Assembly (NCBI GenBank): GCA_902984215.1
Contig: CADWAF010000027.1
Span: 1-12,525 of the forward strand
Origin: Willaertia magna
Taxonomy: Eukaryota > Heterolobosea > Eutetramitea > Acrasida > Naegleriidae
Length of the DNA stretch: 12,525 nucleotides
Reading direction: 5' to 3'
Shown: in pieces, positions 1-8,881 of the stretch
Numbering within the stretch: the first letter of the stretch is position 1
Layout of the letters: every line of letters begins with the position of its first letter
The notes under the pieces: model-generated
What the model was told of the DNA's origin: nothing
Seen by the model: only the letters and a program-made list of their open reading frames with translations
The model's database searches: none
Translations under genes and position numbers: made by a program

Positions 1-3
1 ATA

Positions 4-130
4 AGAATTTGAAGTTGCATTAATGAGAATTTGAAGTTGTATTAGTGAGAATTTGAAGTTGCACTAGTGAAAATTTGAAGTTGCACTAGTGAGAATTTAA
101 AGTTGCACTAGTGAGAATTTGAAATTATTA
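4..130. repeat. 22-bp tandem repeat array, five full copies plus a partial one
   Basis: Copies start at 4, 26, 48, 70 and 92, with a partial one at 114. The unit reads AGAATTTGAAGTTGCACTAGTG with a few substitutions, for example CATTAATG in the first copy. The period is exactly 22 bp and the array continues past the left edge. The more conserved copies contain the 8-bp palindrome CACTAGTG, which reappears within longer palindromes downstream of the adjacent gene. The array ends about 40 bp before the start codon at 172, so it is either a promoter-proximal element or the internal edge of a mobile element. Confidence 0.9.
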
Positions 131-171
131 TAAAAATAATTAATTACATAAACAAAATCAAACAAAAAAAA

Positions 172-1299
172 ATGAATCCAAATTTATCACAAAAGGCTGT
201 TGAATTAATTGAAGATTTAGAAAAGATGTTAATGAAATTAAATGAAGAAAAGGTTAATGAATTGTTAAGTAAATGGATGGAAGAATTAAAGGGTATAAAT
301 ATTGATGATAATGAAAGTGTTGGTAATGATAGTGTTGGTAATGATAGTGTTAATGAAAAGGTTGTTGGTAATGATGAAAATGGTGAAAATGATGAAAATG
401 TAAAGAAAAGAAAAAGAAATGATGATAATGATATTGTTAATGAAATTGTTAATAAGAATAATAATGAGATTGTTAATAATGTTTTAAATAATGTAAATGT
501 TAATAAAGATAATAAAGATGATAATGGTAAAGATGGTAATGGTAAAGGTGGTAATGGTAAAGATGGTAATGGTAAAATTGGTAATGGTAAAGGTGGTAAT
601 GGTAAAGGTGGTAAAGATAAAGGTGGTAAAGATAAAGGTGATAATGGTAAAGGTGGTAATGGTAAAGGTGGTAATGGTAAAAAGAGAAAAGTTGATGCCC
701 CGGTTTTACAAGATTTTATTGATGAATTTAAATGGGATGAATTTAGACAGGTAATTATTGGTTATTGTGAAGGTAGAAATATTAAAGATATTAGTTTAGA
801 TGGTATTTATAATGATTTAGGAATGAAGGAAATATATAGTGGATTTATTGGTATTAAATGTTATTTAAATGATTTAAAATTAGGTGGCCCTAAAAGTGAA
901 AAGAGAAAGGAATTTATGGAAAAATTAAAGGAAAAGAAGAAAGAAAATAAGAAAAAGGGTTTGACAGTATCTTCTTATAAGAAATATGTTAATTATGATA
1001 AAGCTTGTTTTCAATATCCAATTATTATGATGGCAGCAATTAGAACTAATATTGTTTATAAAAATTGGCATGCTACTTGGCTTATTAAAAAGAAAGAATT
1101 GACTGAATTGGGGGAAGGTTTAGAATTATGGAAAAAGGAAAATGAAAAAAAATTAAAGGAATTTTATGATTTATTTGAAGGGGTTGTAGAAGAAGAAAAT
1201 AGTGAAGAAGAAGAAGAAGAAGAAGAAAGAGAAGAAAAGGAAGGAGAAGAAAGAGAAGAAAGAGAAGAAGAAGTTGAAGAAGAAAGAGAATTTAATTAA
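172..1299 (+). CDS. Unrecognised highly charged low-complexity protein, probably nuclear (375 aa)
   Basis: No family is recognised. Residues 1-50 form a Lys/Glu/Leu-rich amphipathic, possibly coiled-coil segment (NLSQKAVELIEDLEKMLMKL). Residues 51-115 are Asn/Asp/Val-rich with short duplications such as GNDSV and a basic cluster KKRKR at 78-82. Residues 118-171 are a repetitive NGKGG-type hydrophilic tract. KKRKVD at 170-175 resembles an SV40-class nuclear localisation signal. Residues 178-335 look like a folded domain with normal hydrophobics and aromatics (WDEFRQVIIGYC, YPIIMMAAIRTNIVYKNWHATW). The last 36 residues are almost all Glu with some Arg. The ATG sits in an A-only context and follows a short A-rich leader. 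The frame is intact, without introns or lesions, and clearly richer in G than its flanks. A nuclear chromatin or nucleolar role is a guess from the basic and acidic tracts. The product could also belong to a mobile element, given the shared motif on both flanks. Confidence 0.85.
   Translation: MNPNLSQKAVELIEDLEKMLMKLNEEKVNELLSKWMEELKGINIDDNESVGNDSVGNDSVNEKVVGNDENGENDENVKKRKRNDDNDIVNEIVNKNNNEIVNNVLNNVNVNKDNKDDNGKDGNGKGGNGKDGNGKIGNGKGGNGKGGKDKGGKDKGDNGKGGNGKGGNGKKRKVDAPVLQDFIDEFKWDEFRQVIIGYCEGRNIKDISLDGIYNDLGMKEIYSGFIGIKCYLNDLKLGGPKSEKRKEFMEKLKEKKKENKKKGLTVSSYKKYVNYDKACFQYPIIMMAAIRTNIVYKNWHATWLIKKKELTELGEGLELWKKENEKKLKEFYDLFEGVVEEENSEEEEEEEEREEKEGEEREEREEEVEEEREFN
523..684 (+). repeat. In-frame 12-nt minisatellite encoding NGKGG-type repeats
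   Basis: Units of the type GGTAATGGTAAA with GGT/GAT variants repeat through this part of the preceding gene, giving residues 118-171 (NGKDG, NGKGG, GKDKG). The period is a multiple of 3, so copy number can change without breaking the frame. It ends directly at the KKRKV basic motif. Confidence 0.85.
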
Positions 1300-1378
1300 A
1301 ATTAATTAAAAATTTAATTAGTAAAATAAAACATATTTAAAATAAATTAATATTTTTAAAAATAACAAATATTAAAAT

Positions 1379-1425
1379 CTCACTAGTGAGAAAATAAAAA
1401 TATATTTTAAAATCTCACCGGTGAG
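1379..1425. promoter_or_regulatory. Pair of 12-bp perfect palindromes CTCAC(TA/CG)GTGAG
   Basis: CTCACTAGTGAG lies at 1379-1390 and CTCACCGGTGAG at 1414-1425. Both are perfect 12-bp palindromes preceded by AAAAT, with starts 35 bp apart. The first shares CACTAGTGAGAA with the 22-bp array on the other side of the gene. The match between the two sites while the surrounding A/T has drifted suggests a protein-binding site, a transcription-end hairpin or mobile-element ends. The sequence does not decide between these. Confidence 0.6.
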
Positions 1426-2382
1426 AATTTTTTAAAATTTTAAAAAATTAAAAACACAATAATTAAGTTGCTATATTATATTTATATTATTTATTAATCT
1501 TAGCCTCTGATTACAATATAGGTATAACTTCAGATAGTATAGATTTACAAAATATAGTTTTTATTTCCAAATAAGGCCCGCAGGCTCTAGTGTTGAATAC
1601 CAAACCCAAACCCATTTAGTTAACATGAACTCATATTTACTATATTTAGACTTATAGTAATCATTAATTTAAAAAAAATAATTAAATATATTTTAATTTA
1701 ATAAATTATTATAATTTTACTATATAAAAATTACATAAAAACTATAAATTTATATTTACATAATTTTATAAATATAAATTCATAGTTGCTATATAAATAA
1801 TAAATTAATATATTTTATTAATTATAAATTAATTTTTAATATATTTTTATTATTATTAATTATATTATTATAAACAAATAAAAAATTAATATAAAATATT
1901 TTATAAAAAAAATCAACAATTCTATTTATTTATATAATAATATTTTAAGTATAATAATATATTATTAAAATAAATTACAATATTAAATAAAAAATATACA
2001 ATCAAAAAATTTAACCAAAATATTTATTATAAAAATTAAAAATTATTTCATATTAAATAAATTTATTATAAAATATTAATAAAATAATTTTTATTATATT
2101 TATATTTTAAATATTTAAAATAATAAAATATATTAATTTAATTATAAAAACTATAAACTTATAATAAAACTGAAAACCACTTTCTTTTTATATTATTATC
2201 TTTTTTTCTTGTTATTTTTGTTTTTTTTTAGTTTTTATATGAGTAATACTTATTTAAGACATGTTAATATATTTTTTTAATTATTTATTTATATAAAATC
2301 TTTAACCAGAAATAACAACTTTATAAATGATTAAATTTTTTAAAATTTTTAAACCCACAGATCAAAAATAAATTTTTAAAAA
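1426..2382. other. AT desert with one GC-richer non-coding island (about 1498-1660)
   Basis: No gene is seen. Around 1498-1660 base composition rises, with words such as GCCTCTGATTAC, AAGGCCCGCAGGCTCTAG and ACCAAACCCAAACCCA, but no long ORF and no tRNA cloverleaf in either orientation. It may be a fragment of an old repeat or a non-coding RNA. From 1661 to about 2150 there is almost only A and T. 2160-2240 holds pyrimidine-rich runs. AAACCCACAG at about 2351-2360 resembles a splice acceptor just before the small ORF at 2383. Confidence 0.6.
1740..1787. repeat. Imperfect inverted repeat, 18-bp arms, 12-nt loop
   Basis: Arm 1740-1757 (AACTATAAATTTATATTT) is complementary to arm 1770-1787 (AAATATAAATTCATAGTT) at 17 of 18 positions. 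A related AAAAACTATAAA word recurs at about 2146-2157. In DNA this AT-rich chance palindromes are common, but arms this long with a C/G-containing tip are worth recording. Confidence 0.5.
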
Positions 2383-2679
2383 ATGTCTCTACATTTAAGT
2401 AAAAAAGCTAAAAAAATTTTAAATAATCTATTTTCTGCACCATTTAAAAGTAGTTTGTTAAATAATGAATGCTATTTAAATATTTTAATAGATAAAGTAA
2501 TCAAAAAACAAAGAAATGAAAGTAATGATTTATTTAATTAAATTTTTAGTTCAACCTTAAATATACTCTATTATCACAAAAAAAAAGCATCAAAAAAGAG
2601 AGTGGTTGTAATAAAATATAAAAAAAAGATTAAAAAAAAAGCAGAATTAAAAAAATTATTAAATATAAACAAATCATAA
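2383..2679 (+). pseudogene. Small basic protein frame, 98 codons with one in-frame TAA (52-aa ORF if read strictly)
   Basis: The frame starts with ATG at 2383 (MSLHLSKKAKKILNN). Read strictly it ends at TAA 2539-2541 after 52 residues. The same phase stays open after that stop for 45 more codons to TAA 2677-2679, through a Lys-rich tail (KKKASKKRVVVIKYKKK). A single CAA to TAA change would explain the interruption. The composition is less biased than the flanks, with Cys, Pro, Ala, Gln and Glu present. The short LSKKAKKILNNLF segment loosely resembles a histone-fold helix, but I do not claim homology. Either the 52-aa product is real or this is a decaying gene. CCCACAG some 23 bp upstream could be a splice acceptor, making this an internal exon. 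Confidence 0.35.
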
Positions 2680-2715
2680 AAAAGTTAACCTTATTAGAAT
2701 ATATTATGAAATATT

Positions 2716-2796
2716 ATGGTGATAATTAAATTGTTTATTGGTTATTTAATATTTGGTGTTTGGTTAGTTTTTGTGTTTTTTGATTATAATTATTAA
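2716..2796 (+). CDS. Hydrophobic 26-residue micro-ORF
   Basis: MVIIKLFIGYLIFGVWLVFV followed by FFDYNY and TAA would make one transmembrane helix. The stretch is unusually rich in GGT, GTT and TGG for this neighbourhood, which is why it stands out. It may be an exon or gene fragment rather than an independent gene. No homolog is recognised. Confidence 0.15.
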   Translation: MVIIKLFIGYLIFGVWLVFVFFDYNY

Positions 2797-2867
2797 TAAA
2801 AATAAATTTTTTTATATTAATCTCTATTAATTAATATAAAAGGAAATTGAATAATTTTTATTTTTAA

Positions 2868-3107
2868 AAAATTGTTCAACAAAAAAATATTTTTAAAAAA
2901 AAGATTTCTAAAACAAAAATTTTATATACTTTTTTTAAATCAATATCACCATCATCTTCAACTACTACTTTTTCTTTTAAAACAACAATATCTACTTCTA
3001 ATTCATCATTTTTTTTCAACACATCACTATTTTCTTTTAAAACAACAACCAAAACAAAACAAAATAATAATAAACAACAAACAACACAAGCAACAAATAA
3101 ATCTTAA
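2868..3107 (+). other. Ser/Thr/Gln-rich open frame without ATG, containing a 60-nt-spaced duplication
   Basis: One frame is open for 79 codons and ends at TAA 3105-3107. It reads Lys-rich, then SPSSSTTTFSFKTT, then a second FSFKTTT, then a Gln/Asn/Thr tail. The overlapping frame from 2872 gives a His/Gln/Leu-rich product that looks like a shadow. A 19-bp exact direct repeat (TTTTCTTTTAAAACAACAA) at 2970-2988 and 3030-3048 underlies the duplicated FSFKTT. FSF-type repeats occur in nucleoporins, but the tract is too simple to assign. There is no start codon, so it may be an exon remnant or just a C-rich low-complexity tract. Confidence 0.2.
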
Positions 3108-3733
3108 TAAAAACAACAACAACATTCCAGTAACTTTAAAAATGTTTTTATTATTGTTTCTTTTATAAATTTATTAAATTTATTACATTCTAAACCTTTT
3201 TAAACATTATTTATTCTATATATATTTTCTAAATTTTTGATTTATTTATTGGAGTTAATAAATAAATATAATATTACTTCATCTCTTTTTGCTATTAACT
3301 TTATAAATTTAAATATAAAAAAATTTAAACAAAATTTTTTTGCTTTTAATTATTCTTTATTGAAAAAAAAATAAATTTATATTTACATTATTTAAATTAT
3401 AATCATTATTACTTTGATTAATATAATTAAATTATAAACTTATAATATTCATTAATTTTCTATTTATTTTTAAGAATTTAGAAATAAATTTAAAATCTTA
3501 AATGCATTTATTTATATTTTGTTTATAAATAATAGTTAAATACTATTAAAATAAAAGCTATAATATAATTAATTTCAAATAATAACAATAATAAAGTTAT
3601 AAATAATTTTTTAAACATTTAATTTCTTTTATTTATTTATTTTTTTTTGTTTATTTTTTATTTTTGTTTGCCATTTTAGATGTTGTAATTATATTTTTTG
3701 ATTTTAAAGTTTTTTTATATAATTTTTATTAAT
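3108..3733. other. AT-rich spacer, nothing recognised
   Basis: Runs of A/T with no coherent frame on either strand. A Lys/Asn-only seven-residue ORF on the minus strand near 3650 was dismissed. Confidence 0.6.
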
Positions 3734-4138
3734 TTAAATTAATATAACATTAAATTGTCTCTTGAATCTTTTATTTAGAAAATAAATATTTTTATAATTT
3801 TTATTTATAAATTTTAATAAATCATCTAAATAATAAAACAACACTTTACAAGTATTATTATTAATAATTCTAATTTTTTTTAAAATTATAACCAATTTAC
3901 TTATAAGTTTAATAATTATAGTATTTTCTATAAAAAATGTATTTTTAATAATATTTTATATAATTATAGAAATTTTAATATTATATTTTAAGAATTTTTC
4001 TTTTATTAATATTAATATTAATACTAATAAAAATAACAATAAAAAATAATAAAAAAAATAAAAAATAGATTGTTTGATAAATATTGATATTATTTTTAAA
4101 TTAAACAATATTTCAAAAAATGTATTATAAAATTGATT
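3734..4138 (-). pseudogene. Hidden membrane-protein-like frame, about 134 codons with one in-frame TAA
   Basis: On the minus strand one phase runs from 4138 down to TAA 3734-3736 with a single internal stop (TAA, 3956-3958), where 13 or more would be expected at this composition. The first half contains a strongly hydrophobic stretch (YFFYYFLLLFLLVLILILI), a likely membrane helix. The second half contains NNNTCKVLFYYLDDLLKF and NKRFKRQFN, with polar and charged residues spaced as in a real protein. No ATG is present, so it is an exon, a decayed gene or an unusual chance frame. YLDD recalls a reverse transcriptase motif C, but the flanking residues do not support it. Confidence 0.3.
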
Positions 4139-4180
4139 TTAAATAATAAGTATAAATATTTTTAAAAATATAAACTTTAA

Positions 4181-4375
4181 AATTTTAATAAAATAACAGA
4201 AAATAAAACAATTTTTAAAGGAAATAATTTAGAATTTAAAATTAATAATATTTATAAAAGAAAAGATAATAATTATATAGTAATAAATAAAAGAAATGAT
4301 ATTATAAATGACATTAAAGATAATAATATTTATTTAATTAATTCAAGAATAATTATAGAAATTTTTTTTAATTAA
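4181..4375 (+). pseudogene. ORF1-like fragment of the retrotransposon
   Basis: An open phase of 64 codons (from NFNKITENKTIFKGNNLEFK, later RKDNNYIVINKRND and NIYLINSRIII) with ordinary charged and polar spacing, ending at TAA 4373-4375. Coherent fragments in other phases continue towards 4560. Its place upstream of the endonuclease suggests the nucleic-acid-binding ORF1, but no CCHC knuckle or other diagnostic motif is seen. It could also be the 5' part of the main polyprotein. Confidence 0.35.
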
Positions 4376-4762
4376 AAAATATAATAATAATGTTTATATT
4401 ACAAATAAAAATATTATTATAATTTTAAAATATTTAATTAATAATACAATAAATAGAATATTTAAAAAAATTTTTATTAAAAACAATACAAAAAAAATTA
4501 TTGATTATATAAATATTAAAGTTAAAAAATTAAATATTAATAAAAATTCTTTTTTTATACTAATTTTTATAATTTAAATTTTAATAACCTTCTTATAAAC
4601 AATTAAAATAATCATATACAACAAACTATTGATAGTTTTGAATATTTATATTTTTTTTATTTAAAATTAAATATTTATTGAATACAAATATATTTAAATA
4701 TTCACTTTTAATTTTTTCATTATTAAATAATGGTCTAGTAATTAAAGAAGATTTTTTATGAA

Positions 4763-4824
4763 GATTTATTAAAAGTAATAATTATAAAATTTTGATTTAT
4801 TAAAAGTAATAATTAAAAATATTA
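4763..4824. repeat. 31-bp tandem duplication
   Basis: A 22-bp sequence beginning GATTTATTAAAAGTAATAAT occurs at 4763-4784 and again exactly at 4794-4815. This is a tandem duplication with period 31 inside the dead element, consistent with replication slippage after death. Confidence 0.7.
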
Positions 4825-4828
4825 TTGA

Positions 4829-5104
4829 AATGATTTTATTTTTTTTATAAAAATAAAAGATTTACATTTTTATATGAAAGATATAAATATTAAATATATT
4901 GATTTATAGTCAATTAATAAAATAAAAATTAGATTAACAATTTTTGTTAGTGACTACAAAGATATTGCTTTAAATATTTATTTAATTTATAAATCATTTA
5001 TTTACAATAGAAATCGAAAATTTAAAAATAAATGACTATCAAAAATTTATGAAATAAAATAATATTTTGTTTTTATTTTTTTAAAAAATAACAAGTGGAT
5101 ATTT
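4829..5104 (+). pseudogene. Second ORF1-like fragment of the retrotransposon, three in-frame stops
   Basis: One phase reads coherently for 92 codons (KIKDLHFYMKDINIKYIDL, then KIKIRLTIFVSDYKDIALNI, then YKSFIYNRNRKFKNK and FLKNNKWIF). It is interrupted by TAG 4907, TGA 5033 and TAA 5060, which fit mutated Gln, Trp and Gln codons. The product is basic and aromatic-rich. It lies between the first ORF1-like piece and the endonuclease. No family motif is recognised, so ORF1 or the N-terminus of the main polyprotein is inferred from position only. Confidence 0.35.
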
Positions 5105-5723
5105 TAATTTAAGTGATAACAAATATTTAATTAAATTTGAAAAATTAAAAAAAAATAATAATAAAAAAACTTTTTAACATTTTATTTGAATTAGAATATA
5201 TTATAATATATATTAATATAATATTTTTATTAATTATTAATTATAAAAAATTTATTTAAAATTCAAAAGAAAATCAAAATTTATTAAAATATATTGCAAT
5301 AAATAAGAATTATAAAGATTTATCAATAATTATATTTAAAAAAAACTGGCAAATATAATAGTTTTTTTAAAAAAAAGAATATAAATTGAAATTATTAAAA
5401 GATTTTATTTATTTAACTTTAAAAGTTAGTTTTTATTGTTATTTAATATTAATCTAAAATTAAACTTTAATACAATACTTAATAAGTTAATTATATATTA
5501 TTATTTAAAATTTAATAATTAATACAAAAAATTTTCATAAAAAAATCAAAATTATAACATTAAAAATTAATGATAGAAATAAAAGAATTAAAAATATTGT
5601 ATTAAAAATATTGTATAAAAAAATATTTAATGAAAATACTTAAAAATAATTATTATTATTAAATTTAAACATAATATAAATATTAATAGTTTTAATTTAA
5701 ATAGTTATTAACTTTAAAAAATA

Positions 5724-6377
5724 AATTTCATTATAAATTTCTTATATAAACATAAAATCAATATTTTATGTCTATAATTAATAAAATAAAACTTCAATTT
5801 TTCTTAATAAAACACATATTTAACAAAATTTATTATATTATTAATGTTTATAATGATTATTATTTTTAAAAAAATTTAAAAATAAGTTTAATATCTCTTT
5901 TATTAATATAAAACCTAACAAATTATATGAATTATTTTTTATTAATTTTTATAACAAAATACTACTTAATATATATAATAACACTAAAAGCTTTTTTATT
6001 AAAAACAATAATAATTTAATAAAAATAATTAAAGATTTCTATTATAAATATTTAGACTACTTTTTTATTGTTATTAAAATTTTAATATTATATTAAATAA
6101 AAACCTTAAAAAACAATTAATCTAAAAAAACAAATTATAGGCAAGCTATGTTAAGAAAATAAAAATAAATAGAGATTATATTAATAATAATAATAAACAT
6201 ATTTTTAATAAAAAAAATAAATTATCTTATTTAAATAATATTTTAATTAATTGTAATATTCTTGAAATTGAAATTAAAGATATATTGTTTTTTGATTATA
6301 ATTTTATTAATATTAAAATTTATATTAATAATACTAAATTTAAATATATAATTAAAAAAATTAAAAATAAAAAATAA
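5724..6377 (+). pseudogene. APE-type endonuclease domain of the retrotransposon, degenerate
   Basis: In living elements this domain nicks the target DNA to prime reverse transcription. At 5724-5777 NFLYKHKINILCL followed by TAA resembles the strand that precedes the metal-binding Glu. The phase 0 frame is open again from 6141 to TAA 6375-6377. There LSYLNNILI (6222-6248) matches the SxLDxI strand, and FFDYNFINIKI (6288 on) matches the terminal S-D-H-N-L motif. At that motif 6291-6305 reads F-D-Y-N-F: Ser to Phe, His to Tyr and Leu to Phe, each a single C to T from common codons. The catalytic His is therefore lost. The middle (5780-6140) is coherent only in pieces in other phases. The domain assignment rests on the final motif and the order relative to the RT. 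Confidence 0.6.
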
Positions 6378-6742
6378 AAAACATTATTAATATAATTGAA
6401 ATATTACTAAAAAAATGTAATTTTTCATAAAAATTAATTAAGAAACTAAAAAAATTAAAAAAGTTTAAATAATTATTTTATAAAGACATAATAGATAGAA
6501 CTATAATGAAAAAATATTTTAAGAGAAAATTATAGAATATAATATATCAAATTAAATATTATTAGAATAAAAGTAATTATAATAAATTAATTAAGAATAG
6601 AATTAAACTAAAAAGAAAAATAAAAAATATTAATAAATTTAAACTAAAAAAAACAAAAAAAAAATTAAAACATTAAATATAATTAATAATTTTGAAATCT
6701 TTTATTTTGATAGAGTTTATTAATAAAAAAAATATTAATTGA

Positions 6743-8069
6743 AATAATATTAAATTTAATACAAATTTAATAATAAAAAAAATATTAAATTATTTTAAAA
6801 AAATTTATAAAAATTCAATTATTAACAAAATAATAAACAAGAATTTTATTAATAATGAATTTAAATTAAAATTAGTAAACAAAAAAGAAATTATAAAAAT
6901 AATTAACAAAACTAAAAATAAAAGCTCAAACTATTATAGAGTAATCTTTAGTTTTTATAAAAATAAAAATAATTTATTTTATAAAAAAATTAACTATTAT
7001 AACTAATAATATTATAAATAATGTATGTAAAATATTTATTAAAAGTTTAGAAAAAGTTTTAAATTAAATTAATACTAAAAAAATTATTTCATTATCCTCA
7101 AATAACTTATATTTAATTAATATTCTTCTAGTAATTTAATGAATTAAAGAATTAGAGGTTTTTTTAATAAAAAATTAATAATAAATATTATAATATTAAT
7201 CAAAAACTTAATTATCAACAATAATTATAAAAACAAAAAAACCTTTATAGATTTTTTAAATATAAATAGCACTTATAATAATGTTTTTTATAAAATAATG
7301 TTTATTATATTATAAATATTTGTTTTAAATAAAAATTAAAGATTAGTTATTTTAAATATTTTAAAGAATCATCAATTTTATATTAAAGTACAAAATAAAC
7401 TAATTAAATGCATAAAAAGAATTATTAAATTACTTTAAAGTAATTGTATGCTTTAATCTTATTCAATTTAATGGCTTAGTCAATTATAAAGTATTTTATT
7501 TGTAATAATAAAATTAAAGAAAAATTTTATAACAAAATTAATAATGTAACAATTTTAAACTATTTTAATGATTTTATATTATTAATTAACAATTATAAAA
7601 AATTCAAAGATTACTTCTTTATAATTAAAAAATATTTAATAATTTTAATCTAAAATTAAACTTAAAAAAAAATAATTTCTCAATTAACTTTTTTTTAAAA
7701 AAGAAAACAATGAAAGTTGAAAATAATTAAATAATTAAAAAGCATAATAGTGTATAAGTTTTAGGATATTTTGTTTTTGAAAATAAATAAAAAAAACAAT
7801 AAAATATTGTAAATACTGTAAATAAGATTAATAATTTTTTTTTATTAATAAAATATATTTAACTTTATAGACTTAATTTGGTAATTAATAGTAAGTTATT
7901 ATTTAAAATAATTTATTTATGTAGAAAAAAATAGTTTGAATTAGTATTTTTAAATAAAATTAATATTATTATCAGAAATATGATTAAAATTAAAGTAGGT
8001 TTAGAAAAGAAAATATATTTTGAAGTTTTTTATAGATTTAAATAAAGATTTAAAATTATTTAAATTAAA
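6743..8069 (+). pseudogene. Reverse transcriptase domain of the retrotransposon, frameshifted and mutated
   Basis: Four phase segments carry RT landmarks. At 6743-6964 NKKEIIKIINKTKNKSSN matches the helix before the KSPG motif (6920-6931), changed to KSSN. At 7148-7315 there is a GF motif (7157-7165), then FIDF (7244-7255) and S-T-Y-N-N-V-F-Y, equivalent to KAYDxVPH of motif A. At 7438-7650 there is an LFNLM segment (motif B, seemingly short of the S-P) and LNYFNDFILL (7555-7584), equivalent to YADD of motif C. At 7743-8069 VLGYF (7758-7772) matches the YLGY strand beyond the palm, followed by the thumb. The A- and C-motif Asp positions that read Asn (7277-7279, 7567-7569) make it catalytically dead, and Gln-like TAA/TAG stops are frequent. 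The spacing between FIDF and the AYD equivalent is about three codons longer than usual. No other RT class fits the set as well. Confidence 0.8.
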
Positions 8070-8288
8070 AAAATAATTAATAACTATTATATTAGTTTTT
8101 TTTTATTATTTAAATTATAAATTTAAATTATTAAAAAATGTTTTAAGAATGTATTTTTTAATTTTAAATATAATAAAAATATAATTATATTTCACTAAAA
8201 TAATTAAAATAACTAGATTTTTTATATAAAATAAAGATATTACAATTCAAGAAAACAGTAGTTTAAAATAAAAAAAATTTAATTTTTC

Positions 8289-8650
8289 AATATTTATACA
8301 AATAATAGTTATACTAATGATTGATTTGAGATAAAATATATATAAGAGAATACAAAGATAAAAAAGTAAAGTTTTTTAATTACAGATTAAATTTTAGTAA
8401 AAATATAAATAATAAAGCAGAAATATTTGTTATAATATAAATAAATAATAAAATTATTAAAATATTCTATAGTTAATATATATATATTAATTCTAGTATA
8501 GCATTAAATATATTTTTAAATAAAAATTAAAAAAATAAATTTAAATTAATTTTAAGAATTAAAATTTAATTAATCAAAATAAATTCATATTGTAGAATCA
8601 AAAATAATAAAAAAGCAAATAAATTAGCTAAAAAAGGAATTGATTATTTA
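8289..8650 (+). pseudogene. RNase H domain of the retrotransposon, active-site residues mutated
   Basis: RNase H degrades the RNA strand of the RNA/DNA hybrid. NIYTNNSYTND then TGA then FEIKYI (8289-8342) matches the YTDGS strand, with Asp and Gly now Asn and the following Trp codon now TGA. A phase change follows, and from 8351 one frame carries NNKAEIF (AE at 8417-8422, the second catalytic residue preserved). It then carries YINSSIALNIF (8483 on), matching YTDSxxAL with Asp to Asn at 8489-8491. Next comes SYCRIKNNKKANKLAKKG (8585 on), matching SHxGIxGNExADxLAKxG, with His to Tyr, Glu to Lys and the last Asp to Asn (8618-8620). In-frame TAA occur at 8438, 8474, 8528 and 8567. Four landmarks in correct order and spacing make the family assignment firm. 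Confidence 0.85.
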
Positions 8651-8881
8651 AAATATAAAAAATTTGAAAATTATATTTCAAAAATTTATAAATTAATTAT
8701 TGAAAACAAAAAAATATGAATAATAAAAATTTTAATTCAAATTTAATTTACAATTTATACATTTAACACAAATCTAAATATTATAATATTATGAATCTTT
8801 GGATAAAAAGTAATATTAATAATTCAATATATAAATACAGATTAATTAGATATGAAATAATAGTTTTATTAAATATAAATA

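Noticed and set aside
1..130. CRISPR array
   Set aside because: The 22-bp units are directly adjacent with no spacers, and the host is eukaryotic.
497..754. 85-codon plus-strand ORF rich in Val, Met and Lys
   Set aside because: It is the +1 shadow of the NGKGG repeat in the intact gene at 172-1299.
1..1425. CACTA-type DNA transposon ends, because the motif contains CACTA
   Set aside because: No long terminal inverted repeats, no target-site duplication and no transposase motifs are seen. The match is only five bases within a palindrome.
1560..1625. tRNA gene or telomeric repeat (AACCCAAACCCA)
   Set aside because: No cloverleaf with a GGTTCGAATCC-like arm, and only two imperfect copies of the C/A-rich word.
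2383..2679. Histone H2B or H4 remnant suggested by LSKKAKKILNNLF and NDLFN
   Set aside because: The two resembling segments are spaced wrongly and the Lys-rich composition makes chance matches easy.
3830..3850. LTR-type reverse transcriptase motif from YYLDDLL on the minus strand
   Set aside because: No neighbouring RT motifs are found in the frame, and the surrounding sequence is hydrophobic membrane-like.
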